Shown here: positions 36,022 to 44,500 of the stretch, in pieces
Layout: the number at the start of each line of letters is the position of its first letter
How positions within the stretch are numbered: the first letter of the stretch is position 1
Made by a program: the position numbers and the translations under genes
Notes under the pieces: generated by a model
What the model was told of the DNA's origin: nothing
The model's input: the letters and a program-made list of their open reading frames with translations, nothing else
Database searches by the model: none
Assembly (NCBI GenBank): GCA_015689645.1
Contig: WVSM01000005.1
Location: forward strand, 186,001-250,000
Length of the DNA stretch: 64,000 nucleotides
DNA from: Rhodobacterales bacterium HKCCE4037
GTDB taxonomy: Bacteria > Pseudomonadota > Alphaproteobacteria > Rhodobacterales > Rhodobacteraceae
Direction of reading: 5' to 3'

Positions 36022-36801
36022 ATGGCAAAGAAACCGACTTGGGTGATCGAAAAGGAACGGGGCCGCCGGGCGGCTGCGTCCGAAACTCTGTGGCTGTTCG
36101 GGCTGCACGCGGTGCGCGATGCGCTGTCGAACCCGAACCGCGAGGTGCTGCGGCTGGTGGTGTCCAAGAACGCCGGCGACAAGCTGGCCGATGCCATCGC
36201 GGCGCGGGGCATCACGCCCGAGATCGCCGATCCGCGCAAGTTTCCCGTGCCGCTCGATCCCGGCTCGGTCCACCAGGGCGCGGCGCTGGAGGTCAAACCG
36301 CTCGACTGGGGCGACTGGCGGGCATTGGCGCGCGGCACCGGGGAGCGGGCCGTGGTGGTGATGCTCGACCGGGTCAGCGACCCGCATAACGTCGGCGCGA
36401 TCCTGCGCTCGGCCGAGGTCTTCGGGGCGACGGCCGTCATCGCGCCCGCGCGGCATTCGGCCCCAGAAACCGGGGCGCTGGCCAAGACGGCCTCTGGCGC
36501 GTTGGAGCGGATGCCCTACGCGCGCATCGGCAACCTCGGCGACGCCATGGAGGCCCTCAAGGCTGACGGCTTCTGGATGATCGGGCTGGCCGAGGAAGGC
36601 GCACAGTCCATCGACGAAGTGGCCGCGATCCATCGCGAGGGCAACGTCGCTCTGGTGATGGGGGCCGAAGGGCCGGGCCTGCGCGAGCGCACGCGGGAGT
36701 TGTGCGACGTATTGGCGAAAATTCCCTTCGCCCGCGATTTCGGGTCGCTCAACGTCTCCAACGCGGCCGCCGTTGCCCTATATGCCCTCACGAGAGGGTA
36801 A
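36022..36801 (+). CDS. rlmB: 23S rRNA 2'-O-methyltransferase, TrmH/RlmB family
   Basis: The 259-residue SpoU/TrmH-family protein has an N-terminal L30e-like substrate domain (LFGLHAVRDALSNPNREVLRLVVSKN) and the knotted methyltransferase domain. Its three motifs are LDRVSDPHNVGAILRSAEVFGATAVI, ALVMGAEGPGLRERTRELCD and IPFARDFGSLNVSNAAAVALYAL. RlmB methylates G2251 of 23S rRNA; the exact target here is assumed from the family. GGGAAGG precedes the ATG at 36022; a longer frame from 35938 overlaps the tRNA promoter region and is not preferred. Confidence 0.9.
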   Translation: MAKKPTWVIEKERGRRAAASETLWLFGLHAVRDALSNPNREVLRLVVSKNAGDKLADAIAARGITPEIADPRKFPVPLDPGSVHQGAALEVKPLDWGDWRALARGTGERAVVVMLDRVSDPHNVGAILRSAEVFGATAVIAPARHSAPETGALAKTASGALERMPYARIGNLGDAMEALKADGFWMIGLAEEGAQSIDEVAAIHREGNVALVMGAEGPGLRERTRELCDVLAKIPFARDFGSLNVSNAAAVALYALTRG

Positions 36802-36805
36802 GGGC

Positions 36806-37120
36806 ATGCCACAGAACACGAAGATCGCGACCTGCTCCTATTGCGGGCGGCGTCAGACGCTGGATTTCACCGCGCGGGGCGGGCACGAGCTGGCCTGCGG
36901 CGCCTGCGGTGCGCCGATCCACGAGATGAAATGGCTCAAGCCGCCCGAGCAGCGGGTGGAGGCCAAGCGCTCGCCCCGCCAGCTCGCGCCGCATGGGTTC
37001 GCCCTGCCGGAGCGCCCGTTGAAAAGCAGGCGCAAGAAGAAGCGCAAACCGATGTGGAAACGCATGATGAAGGATGCGTTCGAAGAAGCGTTCGACGTGA
37101 TCGAGGATATCTTCGACTGA
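36806..37120 (+). CDS. Small zinc-ribbon protein
   Basis: The 104-residue protein starts 4 bp after the methyltransferase stop, behind GAGAGGG. It has two Cys-x2-Cys pairs (CSYCGRRQ and CGACGAP), the N-terminal part of a zinc ribbon, a very basic middle (KSRRKKKRKPMWKRMMK) and an acidic end (DAFEEAFDVIEDIFD). It is reminiscent of nucleic-acid or ribosome-associated small proteins. Its position behind rlmB suggests a role in rRNA handling, which is inferred only from position. Confidence 0.75.
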   Translation: MPQNTKIATCSYCGRRQTLDFTARGGHELACGACGAPIHEMKWLKPPEQRVEAKRSPRQLAPHGFALPERPLKSRRKKKRKPMWKRMMKDAFEEAFDVIEDIFD

Positions 37121-37239
37121 CGGAAACCGGTTTTGGTCGACCCCTTCACCGCCGATCACGCTTGCGTGGAGGGGCTATCGGTGTGGAACGGGTCCTGTCA
37201 TCCTGTGCACGACGTCCATCTTTGAAGGAGACGCCGCCC

Positions 37240-37698
37240 ATGCTGACCCGCCGTTCCGCCCTCGGTATCCTGGCCCTCGGCACGACCGCCGGGATGAGTC
37301 TGCCCCGTGCCGCGCGTGCGGCCGAACCCATGGTCTTCCAGTCGGAGGGAATCGCAATCAACGGCTCCGACGCGGTGGCCTATTTCGACGGGGCCGGTCC
37401 GGTGGCGGGAGATGCCGCACATGCGATCGACTGGAACGGCGCAACCTGGCACTTCGCGACCGCCGAGACGCGGGAGGCCTTTGCCGCCGAACCGGACCGC
37501 TTTGCCCCGGCCTTCGGTGGCTATTGCGCCTATGCCGCGTCGCGCGGTTATCTTGCGCCGACGATCCCGGAGGCCTGGGCGATCCACGAGGGGCGGTTGT
37601 TCCTGAATGCCAGCCTGCGGGCAAGGGAGCTCTGGACCCGCGATCTGCCTGACGCGATCGCGGCCGGTGAGGCGAACTGGCCCGCCATCCTTGGCTGA
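37240..37698 (+). CDS. Exported YHS-domain protein
   Basis: The 152-residue protein has a twin-arginine-like signal (MLTRRSALGILALGTTAG... cut near ARA) and then a YHS-type domain: GSDAVAYFDGAGPVAGD, FATAETREAFAAEPDRFAPAFGGYCAYA and WLFLNAS-like ending. YHS domains occur in metal- and redox-linked proteins. AAGGAG precedes the ATG. It is exported, probably to the periplasm; the ligand is not known. Confidence 0.82.
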   Translation: MLTRRSALGILALGTTAGMSLPRAARAAEPMVFQSEGIAINGSDAVAYFDGAGPVAGDAAHAIDWNGATWHFATAETREAFAAEPDRFAPAFGGYCAYAASRGYLAPTIPEAWAIHEGRLFLNASLRARELWTRDLPDAIAAGEANWPAILG

Positions 37699-37817
37699 GT
37701 GCCTGTCATCACGTTTTTGTTTCTGCCTCTTTTTCGGGCCGTCCCGATCCCCATATCGATAACAGGCGCCGCGGGTCGGAACCCCGCGCGCCCATCACTG
37801 TCCCTCGTTCCGAAACT

Positions 37818-37852
37818 GCGCCCGCCGGTTCCCCGATGCGGGCGCTTTTTTT
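37818..37852 (+). terminator. Intrinsic terminator after the YHS gene
   Basis: The stem GCGCCCGC/GCGGGCGC with a 12-nt loop is followed by seven T's. It lies 120 bp after the stop, preceded by another GC-rich palindrome at about 37771-37793, so it could also end a small RNA. Confidence 0.85.
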
Positions 37853-37870
37853 GTCTGATACATTCGCGAG

Positions 37871-38344
37871 ATGACGACGAATCCCTCGGATGACCTGCTG
37901 CGCGACGTGCTGCGACGCTCGAAGAGCTTCGCCTGCGTCGGCGTCTCGCCGAATCCCGTGCGGCCGTCCCATTACGTGGCGCGCTACCTGTCGCTGAAGG
38001 GTTACAAGGTGTTCCCGGTCAACCCGGGCCAGGCGGGGTCGATCCTGTTCGGAACCGAGGTCAGGGCAGAGCTCGCCGATATCCCCGAACCCTTCGACGT
38101 GGTCGATATCTTCCGCCGCCCCGAGGCGGTGCCCGAGATCGTCGACGCAGCTTTGGCCCTGCCGGTCCGGCCCAAGGTCATCTGGATGCAGATCGGCGTG
38201 ACCCACGCGGAGGCCGCCGCGAAGGCCGAGGCAGAGGGGTTCACCGTGATCCAGAACCGTTGCCCCAAGATCGAGTATCAGCGCCTGTTCGGCGAATTGC
38301 GCATGGGCGGGTTCGCGACCGGGATCATTTCTTCGAAATTGTGA
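37871..38344 (+). CDS. CoA-binding domain protein (YccU family)
   Basis: The 157-residue protein has one Rossmann-type CoA-binding domain: SKSFACVGVSPNPVRPSHYVARYL, then GYKVFPVNPG, DVVDIFRRPEAVPEIV, KVIWMQIGVTHAEAAAKAEAEG and NRCPKIEYQRL, all matching YccU/YneT-like proteins. It is 19 bp after the terminator, in a new transcription unit. These small proteins bind CoA or acyl-CoA with no assigned reaction. Confidence 0.9.
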   Translation: MTTNPSDDLLRDVLRRSKSFACVGVSPNPVRPSHYVARYLSLKGYKVFPVNPGQAGSILFGTEVRAELADIPEPFDVVDIFRRPEAVPEIVDAALALPVRPKVIWMQIGVTHAEAAAKAEAEGFTVIQNRCPKIEYQRLFGELRMGGFATGIISSKL

Positions 38345-38637
38345 GACGCGGGCGCTCCCGTGATCGCCTCGGCTCGCTGACGCGAGACCTCGACGATCTT
38401 TGGGGGTGGCGCGCCGGGGGCCGCAACCGGCCCGTCGGCGCGGGGCACGCAACGCAGGCGTTGGTGAGGGTTTCGATGCAGGCGGATTGCCGAGAGGCCG
38501 TTTTCTGGCAGGTTTGCCATCAAACAGGCCATTTCGAGCCTGGTCTGCGAGTCGGTGCCCGCTTCAAGGACAAGCCGCGCCTTGGGGCGCGGTCGCTGTC
38601 GCGATCCTTGACCCGGTCTCCGAATCGCGGGGAGGGG
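38345..38637. other. 293-bp convergent intergenic region, nothing recognised
   Basis: The gap between two convergent genes is GC-rich and holds short open frames whose translations resemble no family. I see no strong hairpin with a T-run, no tRNA and no repeat. Confidence 0.5.
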
Positions 38638-39090
38638 TCAGGCGTTGGTGCGGAGATCCGTGCGGACTTGCATCAGGATTTCGCCGAGCCTGTTGAGGCC
38701 GGTGCCATCCTGTCCGCAGCCCCAATAATAGTCCGCGGGCGCGTTTTCGACGATGCGGGCGTCGCCGGTGCCGAGCAGCAGGTCGCGCGGGGTGGGGTGG
38801 GTTTCGAACTTCTTGCGGACGGCGTCGTACATGATGGCGTCCTTGATGTCGTCCCAATCGGCGCGGAGGGGAACGGCGCGGTTCTGGCCGAGGGCCTTGG
38901 CGTCTTTCGGTTTCGTGGCCGAGCGGATGCGTTCGCGGTACGCGTCGTCGTGGAATTTCATCGCCTGGAAATAATGCTCGACCGTCGGCCAGTAAGTGCA
39001 TTCCATCGCCACGCCGAAGGGCGCGAAGTTGGAGAATTCGCCGTAGGGATCGGGTTGGGCGTAGAAGTAGATCGTGTCCGGCTCAGCCAC
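38638..39090 (-). CDS. NADAR-family protein (YbiA-like N-glycosidase)
   Basis: The 150-residue protein shows all conserved stretches of the NADAR/YbiA domain: [98 protein letters not shown]. Members cleave N-glycosidic bonds of riboflavin intermediates or ADP-ribose adducts. Its start overlaps the hisE stop by 8 bp, so it is co-translated with the histidine genes. The position suggests repair of damaged ribosyl intermediates, which is speculative. Confidence 0.88.
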   Translation of the reverse strand: MAEPDTIYFYAQPDPYGEFSNFAPFGVAMECTYWPTVEHYFQAMKFHDDAYRERIRSATKPKDAKALGQNRAVPLRADWDDIKDAIMYDAVRKKFETHPTPRDLLLGTGDARIVENAPADYYWGCGQDGTGLNRLGEILMQVRTDLRTNA

Positions 39091-39391
39091 GGGAGGCTTT
39101 CTCGGAAAGGCCTGACTGCGCGCTGCGGCGGGCCAGTTCGGCCTCGATATCGGCGAGGCTCACATCGCGGGCGGCGCACATGACGAGAAGATGGTAGAGC
39201 GCGTCGGCGGCCTCCGCCGTCAGCGCGGCCCGGTCCCCCCTCACCGCTTCGATGATGGCTTCGACCGCCTCTTCACCGAATTTCTCGGCGCATTTCTCGG
39301 GACCCTTGGCGAGAAGTTTCGCGGTCCAGGAGGAATCCGGGTCGGCGGATTTGCGATCGTCGATGGTGCGGGCGAGGTCGTGGATGCTCAT
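39083..39391 (-). CDS. hisE: Phosphoribosyl-ATP diphosphatase
   Basis: The 102-residue protein matches His[31 protein letters not shown], then [18 protein letters not shown] and [11 protein letters not shown], the helical MazG-like metal site with its E-E/E-D pattern. The ATG at 39391 overlaps the hisF stop by 4 bp. It removes diphosphate from phosphoribosyl-ATP, step 2 of histidine synthesis. An extra-long frame from 40009 is a shadow of hisF. Confidence 0.95.
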   Translation of the reverse strand: MSIHDLARTIDDRKSADPDSSWTAKLLAKGPEKCAEKFGEEAVEAIIEAVRGDRAALTAEAADALYHLLVMCAARDVSLADIEAELARRSAQSGLSEKASRG

Positions 39392-40149
39392 GTCAGCCTC
39401 ATCGGGATGCCGGCGGCGGCCATGTGGGCCTTGGCCTCGCCGATGGTGTAGGTGCCGAAGTGGAAGATCGACGCTGCGAGAACGGCGGAGGCGCCGCCTT
39501 CCGTCACGCCTTCGACGAGGTGGTCGAGCGTGCCGACGCCGCCCGACGCGATGACGGGAACATGGACGGCGTCGGAGATGGCGCGGGTCAGGGGTATGTT
39601 GAACCCTTGCTTGGTGCCGTCGCGGTCCATCGAGGTGAGAAGGATTTCCCCGGCGCCCTTGGCGACAACGGTCCTGGCGAATTCGACGGCGTCGATGCCG
39701 GTGGGTTTGCGGCCGCCGTGGGTGAAGATCTCCCACTTTCCGGGCGAAACGGTCTTCGCGTCGATGGCGCAGACGATGCACTGGCTGCCGAACTTGTCGG
39801 CGGCGCGGGCGATGCAATCGGGGTCGGCGACGGCGGCGGAATTGAAGCTGACCTTGTCGGCGCCTGCGAGCAGGAGATTGCGGACATCCTCGACCGTGCG
39901 GACACCGCCGCCGATGGTGAGCGGCATGAAGCACTGCTCGGCCGTGCGCGTGGCGAGGTCGTACATCGTGCCGCGATTCTCGTGCGTGGCCTTGATGTCG
40001 AGGAAACACAGCTCGTCCGCGCCCGCTGCGTCATAGGCGCGGGCCTGTTCGACGGGATCGCCCGCGTCGATGAGGTCGACGAAGTTGACGCCCTTGACTG
40101 TGCGGCCTTCGGCGACGTCGAGGCAGGGGATGATGCGGGTCTTCAACAT
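39388..40149 (-). CDS. hisF: Imidazole glycerol phosphate synthase, cyclase subunit
   Basis: The 253-residue (beta/alpha)8 protein begins [23 protein letters not shown] with catalytic Asp11 (PCLD), carries the second catalytic Asp in [14 protein letters not shown], and has phosphate-binding GGG and SGGVG loops. It joins with HisH to make imidazole-glycerol phosphate and AICAR. It is the first gene of the hisF-hisE-NADAR unit. Confidence 0.97.
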   Translation of the reverse strand: MLKTRIIPCLDVAEGRTVKGVNFVDLIDAGDPVEQARAYDAAGADELCFLDIKATHENRGTMYDLATRTAEQCFMPLTIGGGVRTVEDVRNLLLAGADKVSFNSAAVADPDCIARAADKFGSQCIVCAIDAKTVSPGKWEIFTHGGRKPTGIDAVEFARTVVAKGAGEILLTSMDRDGTKQGFNIPLTRAISDAVHVPVIASGGVGTLDHLVEGVTEGGASAVLAASIFHFGTYTIGEAKAHMAAAGIPMRLT

Positions 40150-40250
40150 GGGGGCTGTTTAGGCGGAAACCTTCGGGCACGGAAGGGTGATTGGAACCGG
40201 GGCGGGGTTGCAAGGTTTAGACCGCAGACCCAACGAAAAGGAGCCTTCCC

Positions 40251-40694
40251 ATGTATCGTCTGATCTCTGCATCGCTTGTCGCCCTTGCCGTCGCTACGCC
40301 CGCGCTGGCCGATTTCGAGGAGCGCCGCAGCCCGGACGACGTGGCCACGACGATGGACCGGCTTGTCGCGGCCGTCGAGAACGCGGGCGCGACGGTGTTC
40401 GCGCGGGTCGATCACGGGGCGGGGGCGGCCTCGGTCGATATGCAGTTGGACGACGCGCAGCTTCTGATCTTCGGGAACCCGATGCTTGGCACGCCTGCGA
40501 TGCAGGACGATCCGCGCGCGGGGCTGGTGCTGCCGATGCGGGTGCTGGTCCATGCCGATGCCAATGGCAGTGTCATCGTCTGGGAGGAACCGGAGGAGAT
40601 GTTCGACGACATGCGGATCGACGACGATGCTGAATACGTCCGCGAGATGGAACGGGCGCTGATGAACCTTGCGGCGGCGGCTGCGGGAGAGTGA
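40251..40694 (+). CDS. Exported DUF302 protein
   Basis: The 147-residue protein has a signal peptide (MYRLISASLVALAVATPALA) and the DUF302 core: TMDRLVAAVENAGATVFARVDHGAGA, QLLIFGNPMLGTPAMQDDPRAGLVLPMRVLVHAD and a C-terminal acidic EEPEEMFDDMRI. DUF302 proteins bind small hydrophobic or metal-linked ligands. It sits as a plus-strand insert between hisF and hisA. An AAAGGAG precedes the ATG. Confidence 0.85.
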   Translation: MYRLISASLVALAVATPALADFEERRSPDDVATTMDRLVAAVENAGATVFARVDHGAGAASVDMQLDDAQLLIFGNPMLGTPAMQDDPRAGLVLPMRVLVHADANGSVIVWEEPEEMFDDMRIDDDAEYVREMERALMNLAAAAAGE

Positions 40695-40708
40695 GCGACG
40701 CGCCCCCG

Positions 40709-40723
40709 TGTGCAAGGTTGCAC
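40709..40723. repeat. Copy 2 of intergenic repeat TGTGCAAGGTTGCAC
   Basis: A near-complete palindrome (TGTGCAA-GG-TTGCAC) shared with copies at 17928 and 46386. It lies 15 bp after the DUF302 stop. Confidence 0.6.
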
Positions 40724-40735
40724 CCGGGGGTCATC

Positions 40736-40774
40736 TTCTTGTAATACAACGATATTCATTTTGTTGTATAAGAA
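40736..40774. terminator. AT-rich inverted repeat between convergent genes
   Basis: TTCTT and ATACAAC on the left pair with GTTGTAT and AAGAA on the right, with a 3-nt bulge and a 12-nt AT loop. It stands between the ends of the DUF302 gene and hisA, so it may be a weak bidirectional terminator; it could also be a binding site. Confidence 0.45.
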
Positions 40775-40789
40775 CTCTGGGACAAGGTT

Positions 40790-41506
40790 TCAGCCGAGGG
40801 CTGCCAGCGCCTCGCCCAGATTTAGCGCCCCGTCGTAAAGCGCGCGGCCGGAGATGGCGCCGGAAATCACGCCGGTTTCCTTGAGCGCCTGAAGATCTGC
40901 CAGCGATGACACGCCGCCCGACGCGATGACCGGGATGGAGGTGGCGCGGGCGAGGTCGGCGGTGGCCTGCACGTTCGGGCCGCCCATCGCGCCGTCGCGG
41001 TCGATGTCGGTGTAGATGATCGCGGCGACGCCGGCATCCTCGAAGGCCTGCGCGAGGTCGGTGACCATGATGTCGGTCTCTACCGCCCATCCCTTCGTCG
41101 CGACGCGGCCCTTGCGGGCGTCGATGCCGACGGCGACCTGATCGGGGAAGGCCTTGGCGGCCTTGCGCACGAGGTCGGGGTGTTCGACGGCGGCGGTGCC
41201 GAGAATCACGCGGGTGATGCCCTTCGACAGCCACGTCTCGATCGTCGCCATGTCGCGGATGCCGCCGCCAAGCTGAGTTGGCACGTCCGTTGCCGCGAGA
41301 ATTGCCTCGACCGCCGCGCCGTTTACCGGCTCGCCCGCGAAGGCCCCGTTCAGGTCGACGAGGTGCAGCCATTTGCAGCCCGCATCCTGGAACGCCTTCG
41401 CCTGTGCGGCGGGGTCGGTGTTGAACACGGTCGCCTCGGACATTTCCCCACGCAGGAGGCGCACGGCGTTGCCGTCTTTGAGGTCGATGGCGGGATAGAG
41501 GATCAT
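40790..41506 (-). CDS. hisA: ProFAR isomerase (phosphoribosylformimino-AICAR phosphate isomerase)
   Basis: The 238-residue HisA begins [22 protein letters not shown] with the catalytic Asp8; the second catalytic Asp lies in [12 protein letters not shown] and phosphate loops are GGGIRD and ASGGVSS. It catalyses the Amadori rearrangement before the HisH/HisF step. It ends just before the AT-rich inverted repeat and is preceded by the divergent DUF2147 gene. Confidence 0.96.
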   Translation of the reverse strand: MILYPAIDLKDGNAVRLLRGEMSEATVFNTDPAAQAKAFQDAGCKWLHLVDLNGAFAGEPVNGAAVEAILAATDVPTQLGGGIRDMATIETWLSKGITRVILGTAAVEHPDLVRKAAKAFPDQVAVGIDARKGRVATKGWAVETDIMVTDLAQAFEDAGVAAIIYTDIDRDGAMGGPNVQATADLARATSIPVIASGGVSSLADLQALKETGVISGAISGRALYDGALNLGEALAALG

Positions 41507-41659
41507 GGGCAGCTTCCGGATTGTTGCGAGGGGCTTTTCCCCCAGTCCCGCGACGCCTGCAAGGCCCCGCGCATGACCGCATGGCCGCAACGTCACGCTT
41601 GCCAGCCGCCACGCCAGTCGAAATGATCCGGGCCAGAGGAGAAAAGGGAGACCAAGGCA

Positions 41660-42052
41660 ATGAAGAAGACGCTTCTTGGCGCGGCAGTCGCGCTTCTGAG
41701 CATGGCGGGTGTGGCCTCGGCCGACCCGGCAGAAGGTGTGTGGCAGACCGAGGTGGACGACGGGGCCTTCGCCCACGTCCAGATCTCCACCTGCGGCAAT
41801 GCCGTCTGCGGCAACATCATCCGCACCTACGAGAATGGCGGCACGCCCTACCAGAGCCCTAACATCGGGCGGCAGATCGTGATCGACATGGTTCCGCAAG
41901 GCGATGGCAGCTACGAGGGCTCGGTCTGGCGCCCGTCGAATGAACGTATCTACATCGGTCGGATGAGCGTGAACGGCGACCAGCTGCGCCTGCAAGGCTG
42001 CGTGGCCGGTGGCCTGCTTTGCGCCAGCCAGAACTGGGTGCGCGTTCAGTAA
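41660..42052 (+). CDS. Exported DUF2147 protein
   Basis: The 130-residue protein has a signal peptide ([21 protein letters not shown]) and the DUF2147 core: [29 protein letters not shown], then [42 protein letters not shown]. Two cysteine pairs could form disulfides in the periplasm. The family is common in Rhodobacterales with no known role. A terminator follows. Confidence 0.88.
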   Translation: MKKTLLGAAVALLSMAGVASADPAEGVWQTEVDDGAFAHVQISTCGNAVCGNIIRTYENGGTPYQSPNIGRQIVIDMVPQGDGSYEGSVWRPSNERIYIGRMSVNGDQLRLQGCVAGGLLCASQNWVRVQ

Positions 42053-42073
42053 GCGACGGCTTTCGCAAGGAAG

Positions 42074-42101
42074 AAGGGGCGCGCCACTGGCGCGCCCCTT
42101 T
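42074..42101. terminator. Bidirectional intrinsic terminator
   Basis: A 12-bp stem (AAGGGGCGCGCC/GGCGCGCCCCTT) with a 3-nt loop lies between the convergent DUF2147 and lipoprotein genes. Confidence 0.8.
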
Positions 42102-42122
42102 GTCGTTCCGATGCCGGCTTCG

Positions 42123-42548
42123 TCAGGATGAACCGAACGGCTGCCAACGGGTCAGCTGGATCGTGCCGTTCGAGCGCGACGCGGCGCGGACCTGGCTGGC
42201 CGAGGCGCAGGACAGGACGTGGCCGGCGTTGGTGGTGCGCGCCGACACGCAGATGCCGTCCCGCCCGTTGTCGACTTCGCCGGAATAGATCGGGTAGCCG
42301 TTGCCGGGGATCGGGTCATCCTCGGGCACGAGGCGGCAGACCGTCTGCAGGCCGTTGGAATCGTTCGAGAACTGGGTCATCGCCAGTACACGACCATATT
42401 CATCGGGAATGTAGACTTCCAGGTCGAAGACGTAGTTGCCGGTAAAGCAGTTCGCCGCCGTGTAGTTCTCAGGGTAGGTGGTCGTCGTTGTGGGGGTACA
42501 GGCCGCAAGGCCAATGAGCGCCAGGGCGGCGGCAAACATGCGGATCAC
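42123..42548 (-). CDS. Small lipoprotein of unknown function
   Basis: The best start is a GTG at 42548, 7 nt after GGAGGAG; an ATG three codons in is also possible. The 141-residue product has a lipobox (ALIGLAAC, Cys near residue 18), then TPTTTTT, and a mature part with four further cysteines ([26 protein letters not shown]). Lipoprotein export is well supported. I do not recognise the domain. It sits between hisH and DUF2147 and probably has its own promoter. Confidence 0.75.
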   Translation of the reverse strand: MIRMFAAALALIGLAACTPTTTTTYPENYTAANCFTGNYVFDLEVYIPDEYGRVLAMTQFSNDSNGLQTVCRLVPEDDPIPGNGYPIYSGEVDNGRDGICVSARTTNAGHVLSCASASQVRAASRSNGTIQLTRWQPFGSS

Positions 42549-42680
42549 GGGGAATCTCCTCCGGGGTTGGGTCATCACGGACGCGTGAAGCATAGCCGCA
42601 GCCGGAGCGAGAACGCCAGTCGGGATCGAGGGAATTTCAAGACGGTGCCGGACCGATCGGGCCGAATTGGCAGCTGCGGA

Positions 42681-43319
42681 TCAGGGCCGCCATCCGAGGA
42701 AATTCGCGATCAGGCGCAGGCCGGCGGACTGGCTTTTTTCCGGGTGGAACTGCATGCCGACCAGATTGTCGCGTCCGACGATCGCGGTGACGTCACCGCC
42801 GTAATCGACATGGGCGAGCCGTTGCAGGGGCGTATCCACGCGCATCGCGTAGGAATGCACGAAATAGGCATGCTCGCCCGTGGACACGCCTTCCAGAACG
42901 GGATGATGCACGTCGATCTGCAGGTCGTTCCAACCCATGTGCGGGATCTTGAGCGCCGGGTCGGAGGGGATGATCCGGTCAACCACGCCGTCGATCCAGC
43001 CGAAACCTTCGACATCCTCGTATTCGAGGCCGACGCGCGCCATCATCTGCATCCCGACGCAGATGCCCATGAAGGGCTTCGCGTCGATCTCGACGGCCTG
43101 CAACAGTGCCTCTTCCAGCCCGTCGATGGCCTTGAGGCCCGCGCGACAGGCCGGAAAGGCGCCGTCGCCGGGCAGGACGATGCGGTCGGCCTTTGCCACG
43201 GCATCCGGGTCCGCTGTCACGATGAGCGCGCCCGTGCCGACCTCCGCCGACATGCGTTGGAAGGCCTTCTCGGCGGAGTGCAGGTTGCCGGCGTCGTAGT
43301 CGATCAGGACTGTGGTCAT
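42681..43319 (-). CDS. hisH: Imidazole glycerol phosphate synthase, glutaminase subunit
   Basis: The 212-residue class-I glutamine amidotransferase begins MTTVLIDYDAGNLHSAEKAF. The nucleophile Cys is in FMGICVGMQMM and the His-Glu pair in MQFHPEKSQ, which completes the triad. It supplies ammonia from glutamine to HisF, whose gene is 3 kb away. It follows hisB across a 58-bp gap that holds a large hairpin. The frame extends upstream to 43796 but only as a shadow of hisB. Confidence 0.96.
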   Translation of the reverse strand: MTTVLIDYDAGNLHSAEKAFQRMSAEVGTGALIVTADPDAVAKADRIVLPGDGAFPACRAGLKAIDGLEEALLQAVEIDAKPFMGICVGMQMMARVGLEYEDVEGFGWIDGVVDRIIPSDPALKIPHMGWNDLQIDVHHPVLEGVSTGEHAYFVHSYAMRVDTPLQRLAHVDYGGDVTAIVGRDNLVGMQFHPEKSQSAGLRLIANFLGWRP

Positions 43320-43333
43320 TTTGGATCGCTTTC

Positions 43334-43377
43334 GCGCGGTGTGATCCGAAAACCGGTGCCCATTTTTCGGACCGCGC
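43334..43377. repeat. Large imperfect palindrome between hisB and hisH
   Basis: Outer arms GCGCGGT/ACCGCGC and inner arms CCGAAAA/TTTTCGG, with a 5-nt bulge on one side and an 11-nt loop, make a 14-bp stem touching the hisB stop. Its form recalls short palindromic intergenic elements of alphaproteobacteria. Confidence 0.6.
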
Positions 43378-43965
43378 TCACAGGGAACCCTTGGTCGAGG
43401 GGATGGCGTCGGCCTTGCGCGGGTCGGTCTCCAGCGCGTCACGAAGGGCGCGGGCGACGGCCTTGAACGCTGCCTCGGCGATGTGGTGGCTGTTGAAGCC
43501 CGCCTGCTGCGTGACGTGGAGCGTGATGCCGCCGTGGGTCGAGAAGGCCTGGAAGAATTCGCGCACAAGCTCGGTATCGAAGGTGCCGATCTTCTGGGTC
43601 GGCATCGCGACCTCCCACACGAGGAAGGGCCGCCCGCTGAGGTCGAGCGCGCAGGCGACGCGGGCGTCGTCCATCGGCAGGGTGCATTCGCCGTAGCGCC
43701 GGATGCCGCGCTTGTCGCCCATCGCCTGGGCAAGGGCCTGGCCGAGCGCAATGCCCACGTCCTCGACGCTGTGGTGGTCGTCGATATGCAGATCACCTTC
43801 GCAGCGCACGACCATGTCGATCAGGGCGTGGCGGGCCAGCTGGTCGAGCATGTGGTCGAAAAATCCGACGCCGGTCCGGTTGTCATAGGTGCCGGTGCCG
43901 TCGAGATTGATCTCGACCGAGATGTCGGTTTCCGCCGTCTTGCGGGTGATCTGGGCGCTGCGCAT
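43378..43965 (-). CDS. hisB: Imidazoleglycerol-phosphate dehydratase
   Basis: The 195-residue protein is a standard single-domain His[66 protein letters not shown] and [19 protein letters not shown] carry the His/Glu residues for the two Mn ions. It dehydrates imidazole-glycerol phosphate to the acetol phosphate. It is the most upstream his gene here, behind tRNA-Gly, in order hisB-hisH-(lipoprotein). Confidence 0.96.
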   Translation of the reverse strand: MRSAQITRKTAETDISVEINLDGTGTYDNRTGVGFFDHMLDQLARHALIDMVVRCEGDLHIDDHHSVEDVGIALGQALAQAMGDKRGIRRYGECTLPMDDARVACALDLSGRPFLVWEVAMPTQKIGTFDTELVREFFQAFSTHGGITLHVTQQAGFNSHHIAEAAFKAVARALRDALETDPRKADAIPSTKGSL

Positions 43966-44134
43966 GGTTTTTCGTCCGTTGAAGCTCGCCCCGCCTTATA
44001 GAAACGGCGCAGGGCCGCGCCAAGGCGGGGCAGGGGTTTTTTCGGGGAAACGCGGCATCTGGGACGCAGGCGAGACCACGCGCGGACCGAGGGGCCCCGG
44101 ATGGGGTCAATCTGTTGATTTTCTTGGAAAACTT

Positions 44135-44209
44135 TGGAGCGGGTGATGAGATTCGAACTCACGACCCTTACCTTGGCAAGGTAATGCTCTACCCCTGAGC
44201 TACACCCGC
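44135..44209 (-). tRNA. tRNA-Gly (GCC)
   Basis: The minus strand gives a 75-nt tRNA: acceptor GCGGGTG paired with CACCCGC, D arm GCTCAGGGGTAGAGC, an anticodon arm CCTTGCCAAGG with anticodon GCC, T loop TTCGAAT and an encoded CCA. A consensus-like promoter lies just upstream. Confidence 0.96.
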
Positions 44210-44228
44210 TCACTAAGTGTGCCGGGGT

Positions 44229-44256
44229 ATTATAAACGTTTTACGGGGCGCGCAAG
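44229..44256 (-). promoter_or_regulatory. Sigma-70-type promoter of tRNA-Gly
   Basis: On the minus strand a TATAAT -10 (44229-44234) stands 20 bp before the tRNA 5' end. CTTGCG 16 bp upstream is the -35. A perfect -10 is rare in this GC-rich DNA. Confidence 0.6.
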
Positions 44257-44500
44257 AGGGAAATTCCCCCCATTGTGCGATCGCGTCGATCACGCCAGAG
44301 TGATCGCGACAGCCCCGCAATTTCGGGGTGCCGGGAGGTCCGGTTCATGACCGATCCGATTTGCATTTCCGTTGCCGGCCTTGGCGTGGGCAGCGGGCTG
44401 AACCCCGCGAGGGTGCATTTCTGCGCGCCCTTGCGGAGCCTTGCCACCATGCGATTTGCGAGGTGGCGTTAAAGACCCCTGAGACGGAGAAAGTATTTCC

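Noticed and set aside
37735-37852. Signal-recognition-particle or other housekeeping RNA
   Set aside because: The sequence lacks the conserved SRP GGAA-type core; left only as an unclassified candidate.
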